From NCBI RefSeq assembly GCF_018861905.1, contig NZ_JAHLDU010000008.1, forward strand, positions 124,001 to 188,000: DNA of 64,000 nt. The letters run 5' to 3'. A program made the position numbers and the translations under genes. Below the pieces are notes generated by a model. It was not told the origin of the DNA, made no database searches, and was given only the letters and a program-made list of their open reading frames with translations. This document shows, piece after piece, positions 51,065 through 60,519 of this stretch. This stretch comes from Clostridium sp. DSM 17811. GTDB lineage: Bacteria > Bacillota > Clostridia > Clostridiales > Clostridiaceae. Within the stretch, counting starts at the first letter, position 1. Each line of letters starts with the position of its first letter.

Positions 51065-51757
51065 GTGACTAAATTTAATGTTTTGGTTGTAGATGATGAA
51101 TATGAAATAAGGGAAGCTATTGAGATATATTTGAAAAATGAAGGGATAAAAGTGTTTCAAGCGGTGGATGGTATAGAGGCCTTGGAGGTTTTGAAAGAAG
51201 AAGAAATTCACCTTATATTAATGGATATAATGATGCCTAGAATGGATGGAATTAAGGCTACCTTTAAAATTAGGGAAAATAAAAATATTCCAATAATAAT
51301 GCTTTCAGCTAAATCAGAAGATACAGACAAAATACTAGGTCTTAATATAGGTGCGGATGATTACATTACAAAACCGTTTAATCCAATGGAACTTATAGCA
51401 AGAGTTAAATCTGGACTTAGAAGATATACAAGCCTTGGTAATTATAAAGAATGCGATGATGAGATAAATGTGCGAGGACTTATATTAAATAAAAGTTCGA
51501 AAATGGTAACAGTGGATGAAAAAGAAATGAGTCTTACTCCCATAGAGTATAGAATATTGAAACTTTTGATGGAAAATAAAGGGAGAGTGTTTTCAATTGA
51601 AGAAATATACGAGAGAGTTTGGGAAGAAACATTTTATAATGGAGAAAATACTGTGTCAGTTCATATAAGGAGAATAAGAGAGAAGATAGAGATAAATCCA
51701 AAGGAACCTGAATACTTAAAGGTGGTGTGGGGGATTGGGTATAAAATCGAAAAATAA
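51065..51757 (+). CDS. OmpR-family response regulator
   Basis: The 230-residue protein has DDEYE, phospho-acceptor Asp in LMDIMMPRMDG, LSAK and TKPFN in the receiver, and an OmpR/PhoB winged helix (LTPIEYRILKLLMENKGRV, VVWGIGYKIEK). GTG at 51065 is the start, 6 bases after GGGGTG. It overlaps the kinase gene by 23 bp. Confidence 0.87.
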   Translation: MTKFNVLVVDDEYEIREAIEIYLKNEGIKVFQAVDGIEALEVLKEEEIHLILMDIMMPRMDGIKATFKIRENKNIPIIMLSAKSEDTDKILGLNIGADDYITKPFNPMELIARVKSGLRRYTSLGNYKECDDEINVRGLILNKSSKMVTVDEKEMSLTPIEYRILKLLMENKGRVFSIEEIYERVWEETFYNGENTVSVHIRRIREKIEINPKEPEYLKVVWGIGYKIEK

Positions 51758-53882
51758 ATATTGGGTCATAGCCTTTATTATAGGCGCATATATGTTGGCT
51801 CTTTCAAACTTGTCAGTAATGGATATTATAAAAAATAAAAATTATTTAAGAATGGAGCCCTATTTTACTAGTTCAGAGTTCAAGACTGAAATAGTTGGTT
51901 ATTTTAATAATATAGAAGCGTTAAATGTTATATATAAAGACTATTCACACAAGTCAGATGACGAAAAAGTTACAAATGAAGAAATAATGCCATCAAAAAC
52001 AACATATGATGCTAATTTGAGAACTAAGGAAGATCAATTAAGTAATAAGTATAAAAATGATCTATTAGCAGCAGAGAAAAAAGGTAATAATGTTGAGATT
52101 AGTAGATTAACTGATGCAAAAGATAAGGAGCTTAATGAATTTAAAAAGGAAAATGAAAAAACGTTAGATAATGCGAAAAAGAAAATTGCTCTATATAAAA
52201 ATCAAGACTATGAAAATATTAAAAGAGCTGTAGAGGGGAAAACTATAATAAAATATTATATAACAAAGGGTAAAAACAATGTTATATATACAAACATAGT
52301 AAATGTTTCAGATATAAATTTATATGTAAAAAATAGTGCATTTTATAGTATGAAATTTCCGGATAAATCTTTAAAGATTAATAATGATATGTTTACAATA
52401 AATCAGTGGGTAGGTACTAGCGGAGAAGCATATTTCATTATTCCAAAGGATATAGATAAAACGAGTTATATATATGAAAATTACAATTATTATAATTCTG
52501 TGAGACAAAGAATTATTAAAGAGATTATCATAGGCTTTGTGGCATTTATTATAGGGATTACCATGCTTTTTCTTATATTAAAGAAAAATAAAGAGCAGAT
52601 GCCTTTTATTAAAAAACTGAAAAAGAGGTACAATAAAATACCGTTAGATGTGAGAATATTTATATTCATAATATTTTCTTTTATAATGACTATATATACA
52701 GATAAGGTGTCATTTTTCTACAAACCATATAATTACGCACAATTTTACACATTCACTATTATGGCATTTTATACGGTTTATTCTATTTCCAATATTATTA
52801 TGGCATATAGGTTATATAAAAATAGAGAAGAATTTAGAGAACAAGTAAAAAAATGTGCTTTTTATCAATTATCTAAAAGAGGCATTATTATACTTACAAT
52901 GTTCGCTGGAGTAGCGATATTTGGAGCATATATCACCCTCATGCTATCCCCTAGGATTATAATAATACCGATGATGTATATACTTTGTTACTTGATATTT
53001 ATATTCATTTATTCCTTTAATAAAATAAGATTTTTGAGAAGTATTATAAAAGGAACGGAAGAAATAGTTTCAGGAAATCTTAATTATACAATAGTAGAAA
53101 AAGGGGGAGGAGATCTTTTTAAGCTTGCCCACAATATAAATAATATGAAGGCTGGGTTTAAAAAGTCTCTTGAGAATGAGATAAAAAGTGAAAGACTTAA
53201 GTCTGAACTCATAACTAATGTATCTCATGATTTAAAAACTCCACTCACTTCCATTATAAATTATGTTGATTTTCTAAAAAAAGAAGGTTTATCTAAAGAA
53301 GAATCACAAGGGTATATAGATGTAGTAGATAGGAAATCCCAGAGACTTAAGATACTAATAGATGACTTATTTGAAGCTTCTAAGATGGCAAGTGGTGCGG
53401 TGGAACTTAATGTAGAAAAAGTAGATATAACTGCACTTTTGCAACAATCATTAGCTGAACTTCATGATAAAATTAATAATTCATCTTTAATATTTAAAGT
53501 GAAAGTTCCAAAGCAAAAGATTTATGCTAATTTAGATGGAAAAAAGACCTGGAGAGTATTTGAAAACCTCATAAATAATATATTAAAGTATACACTTCCT
53601 AAAACTAGAGTATATATTGATTTAATTGAACGGGATAATCAAATAATTATAAATATGAAAAACATCTCATCTTATGAGATGGATTTTGATAATGAAGAAA
53701 TATTTGAGAGATTTATTAGGGGAGATAAGTCCAGAAACACTGAAGGCTCAGGACTTGGACTTTCAATTGCTAAAAGCATCATTGAGCTTCAGGGGGGGAG
53801 ACTTAGTATTGAAATTGACGGAGACCTATTTAAAGCTAAGGTTATAATTCCATCGTTTTCTCAGCTGCTTATTGAGCCGTAA
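51735..53882 (+). CDS. Large multi-pass sensor histidine kinase
   Basis: The 715-residue kinase starts at a TTG in the overlap with its regulator. It has one membrane helix (about 8-26), an external domain of about 230 residues with a coiled coil (about 85-145), then a helix near 265-283 and four more membrane helices (about 303-420), a HAMP-like region, HisKA with SHDLKTPLTSIINYVDFLKKEG and an HATPase domain (NLINNILKYT, GSGLGLSIAKS). The N box reads LINNILKY and the G box GSGLGLS. It senses the outer face of the membrane; ligand unknown. Confidence 0.83.
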   Translation: MGIKSKNKYWVIAFIIGAYMLALSNLSVMDIIKNKNYLRMEPYFTSSEFKTEIVGYFNNIEALNVIYKDYSHKSDDEKVTNEEIMPSKTTYDANLRTKEDQLSNKYKNDLLAAEKKGNNVEISRLTDAKDKELNEFKKENEKTLDNAKKKIALYKNQDYENIKRAVEGKTIIKYYITKGKNNVIYTNIVNVSDINLYVKNSAFYSMKFPDKSLKINNDMFTINQWVGTSGEAYFIIPKDIDKTSYIYENYNYYNSVRQRIIKEIIIGFVAFIIGITMLFLILKKNKEQMPFIKKLKKRYNKIPLDVRIFIFIIFSFIMTIYTDKVSFFYKPYNYAQFYTFTIMAFYTVYSISNIIMAYRLYKNREEFREQVKKCAFYQLSKRGIIILTMFAGVAIFGAYITLMLSPRIIIIPMMYILCYLIFIFIYSFNKIRFLRSIIKGTEEIVSGNLNYTIVEKGGGDLFKLAHNINNMKAGFKKSLENEIKSERLKSELITNVSHDLKTPLTSIINYVDFLKKEGLSKEESQGYIDVVDRKSQRLKILIDDLFEASKMASGAVELNVEKVDITALLQQSLAELHDKINNSSLIFKVKVPKQKIYANLDGKKTWRVFENLINNILKYTLPKTRVYIDLIERDNQIIINMKNISSYEMDFDNEEIFERFIRGDKSRNTEGSGLGLSIAKSIIELQGGRLSIEIDGDLFKAKVIIPSFSQLLIEP

Positions 53883-53932
53883 CAGTAATGAGTGTGTTAA
53901 AGAATATTATTACATAATGTTCACATATTTCT

Positions 53933-53962
53933 TTGACATTTATAAAGTATTATTAGTATTAT
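53933..53962 (+). promoter_or_regulatory. Promoter of the subtilase gene
   Basis: TTGACA (53933-53938) and TATTAT (53957-53962) are 18 bp apart. A 9-bp unit AGTATTATT is repeated at 53946 and 53955, with a partial third unit, across the spacer and -10. It may be regulatory or just low-complexity sequence. Confidence 0.55.
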
Positions 53963-54002
53963 TAGTAATAAGTGTTAAAAGAAATTAAAGGGGTGGGGTA
54001 GA

Positions 54003-55481
54003 GTGAAGTCAAAAAAGCTATTTACAATATTTTTAGCGACAACATTATTTATTATATTAACTTGTGGGACAGTTTTTGCGGCGACCACAGTGCAGAGTGG
54101 TACGAAAAGATACATAGTTAAATTTAAGACAAGCAGTATTAATGAAAGCCAAACTGTAGCAAAGCATAGTGGAAAATTAAAACATCAATTTAAACATGTT
54201 AATGCAGTTGTAGCTGATATGACTACCCAAAGTCTTGCAAGTTTAAAAAAGGATTCAAACGTAGCCTACGTTGAAGAAGATAAAGTAGTTAAAATGTCAT
54301 CAACTACCTATGCTGATTGGGGCATAAGTGATATAAATGCAGCGGCCTCCTTTCAATCTGGATTAACTGGTAAAGGAGTAAAAATTGGAATTATAGATTC
54401 AGGAGTAGCTACGCATACGGATTTGACAGTTGCTGGTGGGACTAATGTAATAAATGGTTCAAAGACAACATCATATGCTGATGATAATGGACATGGTACA
54501 GTTGTAACAGGAATTATTGCTGGTCAAGGATTAAATGGTGGAGTTAAAGGAGTAGCACCGGATGCGTCAATATATGCTGTAAAAGCACTTGACTCAACGG
54601 GTATTGGTTATACTTCAGACATAATATCTGGTATAGATTGGGCTATAGAAAATAAAATGGATATCATATCCATGAGTTTGGGATCAGATCAGTCAGATGT
54701 TACTCTACAAAATGCTGTTGATACAGCTTATAAAGCGGGAATACTGATAGTGGCAGCAGCTGGTAATGATGGAAATGCTAAAGGAACCGGGACTAATGTT
54801 GAATACCCTGCTAATTATGATTCCGTTATTGCAGTTGGTGCAGTGGATTCTACAAATACTAGAGCATATTTTTCGTCAACTGGAAATAAGGTTGAAGTAA
54901 GCGCACCAGGGGTTAATATAATGAGTACTTACTTAAATGGTGCATATGAAGAAATGAGTGGTACATCTATGGCAACCCCTTTTGTAGCAGGGGATTTGGC
55001 TATTTTAAAACAAAAATATCCAGAGTATACTAATGTTCAATTAAGAAAATTACTGGATACTAATGTGGCAGATCTTGGAGTGGTAGGTAGAGATTCTTTA
55101 TACGGATATGGCTTAATACAAGGTATAAGTAGTACAACCTCTGTTATTACGCCTGTTACGGTACCAGTTACTGTAACAACACCTATAACATTGCCTACAC
55201 TATTACCTACATTAATACCTACACCGATAGCTAGTATGGCTTCAGGCTCATATAATAGGGGCATAATGGTTCAACTTTATGCTAGGTATTCACAACCGTT
55301 GAGGGCATTTTATACTTTAGATGGTAGTACTCCAACAACTAAAAGTACACCTTATAGGGGATATATTAAGATAAATTCTACCAAAACTTTAAAAGTTATA
55401 GCGGTAGATTCTGATGGGAATATTTCTGGAGTATTAAGTAACACCTATAATATAAGTAAATATGTGAAAAGAAAAATTTAA
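54003..55481 (+). CDS. Subtilisin-like serine protease (S8) with C-terminal chitobiase-type domain
   Basis: The 492-residue secreted protease has a signal peptide (about 1-27, TCGTVFA-AT), an I9 inhibitor propeptide (about 35-95), and a catalytic domain with Asp132 (GIIDSGVATHTDL), His164 (NGHGTVV) and Ser322 (GTSMATPF). A Thr/Pro-rich linker (about 380-405) leads to a chitobiase-like C-terminal domain (YTLDGSTPTTKSTPY, about 410-490). GTG is the start, with GGGGTGGGG upstream. Its mature start is probably near residue 100. It follows the two-component system and may be its target. Confidence 0.92.
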   Translation: MKSKKLFTIFLATTLFIILTCGTVFAATTVQSGTKRYIVKFKTSSINESQTVAKHSGKLKHQFKHVNAVVADMTTQSLASLKKDSNVAYVEEDKVVKMSSTTYADWGISDINAAASFQSGLTGKGVKIGIIDSGVATHTDLTVAGGTNVINGSKTTSYADDNGHGTVVTGIIAGQGLNGGVKGVAPDASIYAVKALDSTGIGYTSDIISGIDWAIENKMDIISMSLGSDQSDVTLQNAVDTAYKAGILIVAAAGNDGNAKGTGTNVEYPANYDSVIAVGAVDSTNTRAYFSSTGNKVEVSAPGVNIMSTYLNGAYEEMSGTSMATPFVAGDLAILKQKYPEYTNVQLRKLLDTNVADLGVVGRDSLYGYGLIQGISSTTSVITPVTVPVTVTTPITLPTLLPTLIPTPIASMASGSYNRGIMVQLYARYSQPLRAFYTLDGSTPTTKSTPYRGYIKINSTKTLKVIAVDSDGNISGVLSNTYNISKYVKRKI

Positions 55482-55520
55482 ATTAAAAGGTAGAGGCTAA
55501 AAAAGTCTCTACCTTTTAAT
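55482..55520 (+). terminator. Terminator after the subtilase gene
   Basis: A 14-bp stem (ATTAAAAGGTAGAG with CTCTACCTTTTAAT) reaches into the last bases of the convergent cysteine-desulfidase gene. Confidence 0.8.
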
Positions 55521-56793
55521 CTTCCATCATAATTTTGATGATTTCCTTGTCGGTTTCTTTCATTCCTTCTTTTGCAAGTTTACCTACATTTGATATAGTA
55601 GATTCAATACCTTTTTTCACAATACCATCGCCACCCTTAAACTGTTGCCCCTGCTTAAACATATGATAGCCTAGAATTCCAGCATCTACAGATGTAGCAA
55701 TTTTAGCCGCACAGGATGCTTTGGCACCATCACAAATTATTCCAGAAACTATTGATAATGCATTAACAATTGTATGAGAAATATCTCTATACCCTCCACC
55801 ATACAAGTAAGTAATGCCTGCTCCACTTCCAGCGCCTGCACAAACAGCGCCACAATAAGCTGAAAGTCTTCCTATACCAGTCTTTTGATGTATTGTAACT
55901 AAATTTGAAATAACCAAAGCTCTATAAAGTTTTTCTTTTGAAACCTTTAATTCATTACCATATTCAATGACGGGAAGTGAAGCTGTCATTCCCTGATTAC
56001 CACTACCGGAAACTATAATGACAGGTAGTTCACATCCATTCATCCTGGCATCTGACCCTGCAGCTGCTTTCGCCTTTGCTCTTACTTTAACATCAGAGCC
56101 ATATGTCGAAATTAGAACACTTCCTATATTGGCACCATAACTGTTTTTTAATCCTTCTTCTGCAATTTTGGAATTATATTCAATCTGTCTACCAATAATA
56201 TCTTCTATATCTTTTATATCCACAGAATCTGCAAAATCAACAATATCTTTTACGCTTAATAATTCTTTACCACTAAGACCTTCTTCTTTTGATGATGTTG
56301 ATTCTTTGTGGTAAAGTATCTCACCATTCTTTTCAATTAAAATAATATTGGTATGATAGTTTACAATTCTTACTTTTACATATGTTTCTTTATAAAATAC
56401 AGTTATCTGTATATCAAATATAAATGGCGTATCTATAAGTTTAACTTCTATAGGAAAAGTAGATAAGTATTCTTTAATTTTTTCTTTATCTTCATTAGAT
56501 ACATCTGAAATAACTTCTAGTTTCTTTTCAGGGTTGCCTGCTATAATACCAGCTGCTGTTGCAGCAGCAATTCCTTTTAAATGACCTGTATTAGGAACTA
56601 TAACACTTTTAACATTTTTAATAATGTTGCCGCTCACTTCTACAATAGTTCTATCAGGCGTATGACCTAATACTTCTTTAGCTTTTGCCGACGCATATGC
56701 AATTGCAATTGGTTCAGTACATCCCATTGCAGGTACTAGTTCTTCTTTTAAAATCTGTAAATAAGTTTTATAAATCAAATCACTATTTTTAAT
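55516..56793 (-). CDS. cyuA: L-cysteine desulfidase (CyuA/UPF0597 family)
   Basis: The enzyme degrades cysteine to pyruvate, ammonia and sulfide using a [4Fe-4S] cluster. Family motifs are LKEELVPAMGCTEPIAIAYASAKA, GKELLSVKDIV, GSGNQGMTASLPV and AGAGSGAGITYL, with cysteines CGAVC and CDGAKASCAAK. Length is about 420-425 residues, as usual. The TTG at 56778 is 22 bases after the RBS AAGGAGGGG (56800-56808), while an in-frame ATT at 56791-56793 is 6 bases after it; I used the ATT. The gene stands alone and ends at the subtilase terminator. Confidence 0.87.
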   Translation of the reverse strand: MKNSDLIYKTYLQILKEELVPAMGCTEPIAIAYASAKAKEVLGHTPDRTIVEVSGNIIKNVKSVIVPNTGHLKGIAAATAAGIIAGNPEKKLEVISDVSNEDKEKIKEYLSTFPIEVKLIDTPFIFDIQITVFYKETYVKVRIVNYHTNIILIEKNGEILYHKESTSSKEEGLSGKELLSVKDIVDFADSVDIKDIEDIIGRQIEYNSKIAEEGLKNSYGANIGSVLISTYGSDVKVRAKAKAAAGSDARMNGCELPVIIVSGSGNQGMTASLPVIEYGNELKVSKEKLYRALVISNLVTIHQKTGIGRLSAYCGAVCAGAGSGAGITYLYGGGYRDISHTIVNALSIVSGIICDGAKASCAAKIATSVDAGILGYHMFKQGQQFKGGDGIVKKGIESTISNVGKLAKEGMKETDKEIIKIMMED

Positions 56794-57080
56794 TTCATTC
56801 CCCTCCTTGTATCTACTGTATTAGGGAATGGGTCTCCCACGCATACATATAATAAATTATACCATTATAATTAGTGGTAGAGTGTTTTTGATTTTATAAA
56901 GTTTTTATTGTTATATATGGTTCTACGACTTTAGACACATTAAATTTTATTAAATTCTATATTATTTAAATTGTTACCAATTAAGTATATAATTACAATT
57001 ATAACAGTTGAATATTGCAGCGACCCAGGAGATGATTTAACTCAAACTGGTTGATTAGAGAATAAAAGAGGTGGCTTACT
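56794..57080. other. Divergent intergenic region, cyuA / BcrRSAB-like locus
   Basis: About 287 bp of AT-rich sequence. It contains the cyuA RBS (56800-56808) and a GGGAGACCC element (about 56831-56839 on the cyuA strand), a small possible hairpin in that leader. On the other strand I see no clear sigma-A promoter or riboswitch for the regulator gene at 57081. Confidence 0.4.
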
Positions 57081-57782
57081 ATGGAAGATATTAAAATTTT
57101 AATAGTTGAGGATGATAAGGACATAAGCAATATGATAAAAAGAGCTTTGATTAAAGAAGGTTATGGAGTTTCATGTGCATTTGACGGACAAGAAGCATTT
57201 AATGTCTGGGGAAAAGAAAATTTTAAATTATTTATTTTAGATATAATGCTTCCCAAAATTGATGGAATAGAGGTTATGAGAAGAATACGAATGAAAAGTA
57301 TGGTACCTATACTTATGGTATCTGCAAAAGCCGAAGAGAGTGATAGAATCATAGGTTTAGGGCTTGGCGCAGATGATTATTTAGTAAAGCCTTTTGCAAT
57401 AGCAGAGCTTATTGCAAGAGTAAAAGCTCTGCTTAGAAGATATATGTATTATAGTTCAAGGGATGATATTATGGGGAATATCATAGAGTATGGAGAAATA
57501 AAGTTTGATTTAGATAATTATACAGCTATAAAAAAGGACAAAACAATTAATCTTAGGGCAAAGGAATATGAGCTATTAAAGTTATTTTTTAAAAATCCCA
57601 ATAAAGTCTTTACGAAGTCCCAAATATTCAGTTCTGTATGGAGAGAAGAATATTTGGGAGATGATAATACTGTGATGGTTCATATCAGGAGATTAAGAAA
57701 TAAAATTGAAGACAACCCTGACAAACCCAAATATATAGAGACTGTCTGGGGAATAGGGTATAGGTTGGGGAGTTTAAAATGA
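57081..57782 (+). CDS. OmpR-family response regulator of the Bcr-like locus
   Basis: The 233-residue protein has VEDDKDI, phospho-acceptor Asp in ILDIMLPKIDG, MVSAKAEE, VKPF and an OmpR winged helix (LRAKEYELLKLFFKNP, TVWGIGYRLG). AGAGGTGG lies before the ATG. The 3' end overlaps the kinase start by 4 bp. It most likely controls the BcrAB-like transporter downstream through the phased repeats at 58708-58745. Confidence 0.87.
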   Translation: MEDIKILIVEDDKDISNMIKRALIKEGYGVSCAFDGQEAFNVWGKENFKLFILDIMLPKIDGIEVMRRIRMKSMVPILMVSAKAEESDRIIGLGLGADDYLVKPFAIAELIARVKALLRRYMYYSSRDDIMGNIIEYGEIKFDLDNYTAIKKDKTINLRAKEYELLKLFFKNPNKVFTKSQIFSSVWREEYLGDDNTVMVHIRRLRNKIEDNPDKPKYIETVWGIGYRLGSLK

Positions 57783-58690
57783 TATACATATTTGTGCTCA
57801 CAACTATTATTCTAGCTTTAGTTATAGTATTTCAAAATATAAAAATACATAGTATTTCAGATAATATAAAAGAAGTTATGGATGGAAATTTTAATGAAAG
57901 AATTAGGATTTATGACTATAATCCTAGAGTTAAAGATTTAATTATTAATTTGAATAAACTTATAGATGAATTTCAAAAAATAGTATCATTGAATAAACAA
58001 TATGAAGAGGCTAGGAAAAAGATGATATCAAATATATCCCATGATTTTAGGACTCCACTCACAACTATGCTAGGATATATTGAAATGCTAAGGGATGATA
58101 ATAGCTTAGATGATGAAGAATGCATGGAATATTTAGAGATAATAAGTACAAAGGGAGAAATCTTAAGGGGGCTAATTGAAGAATTTTTTAGTTTATCAAA
58201 GTTTGACTCTAGTGATGTTGTACTAACTTTTGAAAGAGTTAATATCAGTGAAATTATGAGACAGTGTATATTATCCTTCATAAAGGATTTTGAAGTTAAT
58301 GGTATTGAATTAGTAATAGATATTTCTAGTGTGGATTTATTTATCCGAGCTGATGAAGGGGCTATTTATAGAGTAATACAAAATCTAATAGCTAATGCTC
58401 TAAGGTACGGAGCAGAGGGAAAAGTAATTGGAGTGAGTTTAGAGGGGGAAATGGATAGCGTGGTCTTGGAAATATGGGATATGGGTAGAGGAATACCCCA
58501 GGAGGAAATACCATATATTTTTAAACGCTTATATTCAGTGGATAAATCAAAAAATAATAGAAAAACAGGTAGTGGTCTGGGCTTAGCTATAGTAAAAAAA
58601 CTAGTAGAAAAGCATGAAGGAACCATTGAAGTTAGTAGTAAGCCCTATGAAAAAACAACGTTTAAGATAACACTTAGGAATATTCCTTAA
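57779..58690 (+). CDS. Short sensor histidine kinase of the Bcr-like locus
   Basis: The 303-residue kinase has only one membrane helix at the N-terminus (about 2-20), then HisKA with SHDFRTPLTTMLGYIEMLRDD and an HATPase domain (NLIANALRYG, DMGRGIP, GSGLGLAIVKK). It lacks an external sensor domain, as do the intramembrane-sensing kinases of bacitracin-type resistance loci, which rely on the transporter for stimulus. Confidence 0.86.
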   Translation: MIYIFVLTTIILALVIVFQNIKIHSISDNIKEVMDGNFNERIRIYDYNPRVKDLIINLNKLIDEFQKIVSLNKQYEEARKKMISNISHDFRTPLTTMLGYIEMLRDDNSLDDEECMEYLEIISTKGEILRGLIEEFFSLSKFDSSDVVLTFERVNISEIMRQCILSFIKDFEVNGIELVIDISSVDLFIRADEGAIYRVIQNLIANALRYGAEGKVIGVSLEGEMDSVVLEIWDMGRGIPQEEIPYIFKRLYSVDKSKNNRKTGSGLGLAIVKKLVEKHEGTIEVSSKPYEKTTFKITLRNIP

Positions 58691-58707
58691 GATTTATTAT
58701 TAAAAAG

Positions 58708-58745
58708 TTAAGAAACGTGTAAGAAGCGTGTTAGTGAGAGTTAAG
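58708..58745 (+). promoter_or_regulatory. Four 11-bp-phased TTAAG-like repeats before bcrA-like gene
   Basis: TTAAG (58708), GTAAG (58719), GTTAG (58730) and TTAAG (58741) repeat with an exact 11-bp period, one helical turn apart. This is the pattern bound by OmpR-family dimers. A -10-like TATTAT lies a short distance downstream. Confidence 0.5.
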
Positions 58746-58779
58746 GATTATGGTTTATTATTAAAGCATAGTCCTTTTT
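58743..58779 (+). terminator. Hairpin with T run between kinase and bcrA-like gene
   Basis: AAGGATTATG pairs with CATAGTCCTT (one G-U) and is followed by TTTT. It can end the two-component transcript, or act as an attenuator before the transporter genes; I cannot tell which. Confidence 0.6.
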
Positions 58780-58800
58780 AATATGTAATGAGGTGATTTT

Positions 58801-59721
58801 GTGGAATATGCAATAAGAACGCATAATTTAACTAAAAAATACAAGGGCGTGTCCGTAGTAGATAATTTAAATATTAATATAGAAAAGGGAGAGATATATG
58901 GATTTTTAGGACAAAATGGTGCGGGAAAAACTACAACTTTAAGAATGCTTATGGGACTTATAAGAATTTCAGAAGGGGAAGTTGAACTGTTTGGACAGAA
59001 TAATTATTCAAAGAAAATATATAAAAAAATAGGTTCATTAATAGAGTATCCTGGATTCTATCCAAATTTAACTGCAGAGGAAAATTTAGAGATACATAGA
59101 AGAATGGCGGGTATAGAAAATATAGAGTATATAAAGGAAGCCTTAGAAATAGTGGGACTAAATTATGACGAAATTAAGAATAAAAAGGTTAAAAATTATT
59201 CTCTAGGTATGAAGCAGAGACTTGGCATATCAAGGGCGATACTGCATAAGCCAGAACTACTTATTTTAGATGAACCAACTAATGGGTTAGATCCTCTTGG
59301 CATAAGAGATATTAGAGAAATATTGTTAGAACTAAAAAATAAAAAGGGTATAACTATTATTATATCAAGCCATATTTTAAGTGAGATTGAATATTTAGCA
59401 ACAAAGATAGGAGTTATTCATAGGGGGAAACTACTTGAAGAAATAGACTATAGGGAACTTCAGAGAAGAAACAGAAAATATCTTAGGGTAAAAGTAAGTG
59501 ATGATAAAAAAGCTTGTTTCTTGCTTGAAAACAAACTTAATATTAAGGATTTTGATGTATTAGAAAAAAATGTTCTAAGAATTTATGAAAATCTTGATAA
59601 GGGGTCACAAATAGCTAAACTTTTCATTAACAATGATCTGGAACTTCATGAGATGCAGCTTAGTGTGGACAATCTAGAAGATTATTTTGTAAGGCTAACA
59701 GGGGGAGAGGGTAATGTTTAA
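58801..59721 (+). CDS. Bacitracin/lantibiotic-type ABC transporter ATPase (BcrA-like)
   Basis: The 306-residue protein has the same length as BcrA. It has Walker A (GQNGAGKTTTL), signature YSLGMKQRLG, Walker B (LLILDEPTNGLDP) and H loop (SSHILSE), and the IEYPGFYPNLTAEENLEIHRR segment seen in Bcr/Lan ATPases. A GTG start at 58801 follows a GAGGTGAT site. It overlaps the permease gene by 8 bp. The product should pump a cell-wall-targeting peptide or protect its target. Confidence 0.86.
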   Translation: MEYAIRTHNLTKKYKGVSVVDNLNINIEKGEIYGFLGQNGAGKTTTLRMLMGLIRISEGEVELFGQNNYSKKIYKKIGSLIEYPGFYPNLTAEENLEIHRRMAGIENIEYIKEALEIVGLNYDEIKNKKVKNYSLGMKQRLGISRAILHKPELLILDEPTNGLDPLGIRDIREILLELKNKKGITIIISSHILSEIEYLATKIGVIHRGKLLEEIDYRELQRRNRKYLRVKVSDDKKACFLLENKLNIKDFDVLEKNVLRIYENLDKGSQIAKLFINNDLELHEMQLSVDNLEDYFVRLTGGEGNV

Positions 59722-60478
59722 TCTTATTCATTGTGAATTTCTAAAATTAAAGAAATCATATTTGTTTTTAACCATAGCGATAATAATTTTGATTCCCCCG
59801 ATATTGTTATATATAAAATGGCATTCTGAGTATAATTTAATAATCTGGGATATGTATCTTTTTCAAGAAGAAATAAGCTCAACAGCATTGATTAATTTGC
59901 CTATGTATGTATTTATTTCTTCATATATTTACACAAGAGAATTCTCTTATAATACTGCTCAGACCTTATTTTCCTATTCTATTAGCAGGCCCCAAATATT
60001 TATATCAAAGTTTTTAACTATAGTAATAATGACATCATGTATTATGATTTTGCAGCTTTTATTTGCTGTTTTGGCAGGGTTATTACTTCCTCATGAGCCC
60101 CTTACTATGGGAATAGTCCTAGGTTATTTGAAAATAAATATATACATTTTAGTTGCCCAATATGCAATTTTACCAATTGCTATTTTTATAGCACAAGTAA
60201 GTAGAAATATTATTTTGCCAATGGTTTATGGGGGGATTATAACCGTATTTAATATATGTGTACCCCAGCTTAAGTCAGGAATTATAGAATACCTGCCAAT
60301 TACTTATCCTATACAAATAATGACCAATTCTTTCAAAACTAATATTTATAGGCAAGATATAATGATAATAAATAATTCAATTCCATTATCAAGTGTAAGC
60401 ATAGTGCTTGCAATTTTAACTTTTATAATTGGAATTACAATGTGTATTACTTATTATTTAAAGACGGATATTACTTAG
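59714..60478 (+). CDS. ABC permease of the Bcr-like transporter
   Basis: The 254-residue protein has six membrane helices and the Bcr/LanE-like N-terminal cytoplasmic segment HCEFLKLKKSYLFLTIAI, with the coupling helix region TREFSYNTAQTLFSYSISRPQIFISKFL. The 8-bp overlap with the ATPase gene shows they form one system. Confidence 0.8.
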   Translation: MFNLIHCEFLKLKKSYLFLTIAIIILIPPILLYIKWHSEYNLIIWDMYLFQEEISSTALINLPMYVFISSYIYTREFSYNTAQTLFSYSISRPQIFISKFLTIVIMTSCIMILQLLFAVLAGLLLPHEPLTMGIVLGYLKINIYILVAQYAILPIAIFIAQVSRNIILPMVYGGIITVFNICVPQLKSGIIEYLPITYPIQIMTNSFKTNIYRQDIMIINNSIPLSSVSIVLAILTFIIGITMCITYYLKTDIT

Positions 60479-60519
60479 CTAAATAGGAATTATGAATAGA
60501 CAAAACAGGGGGGATAAAC

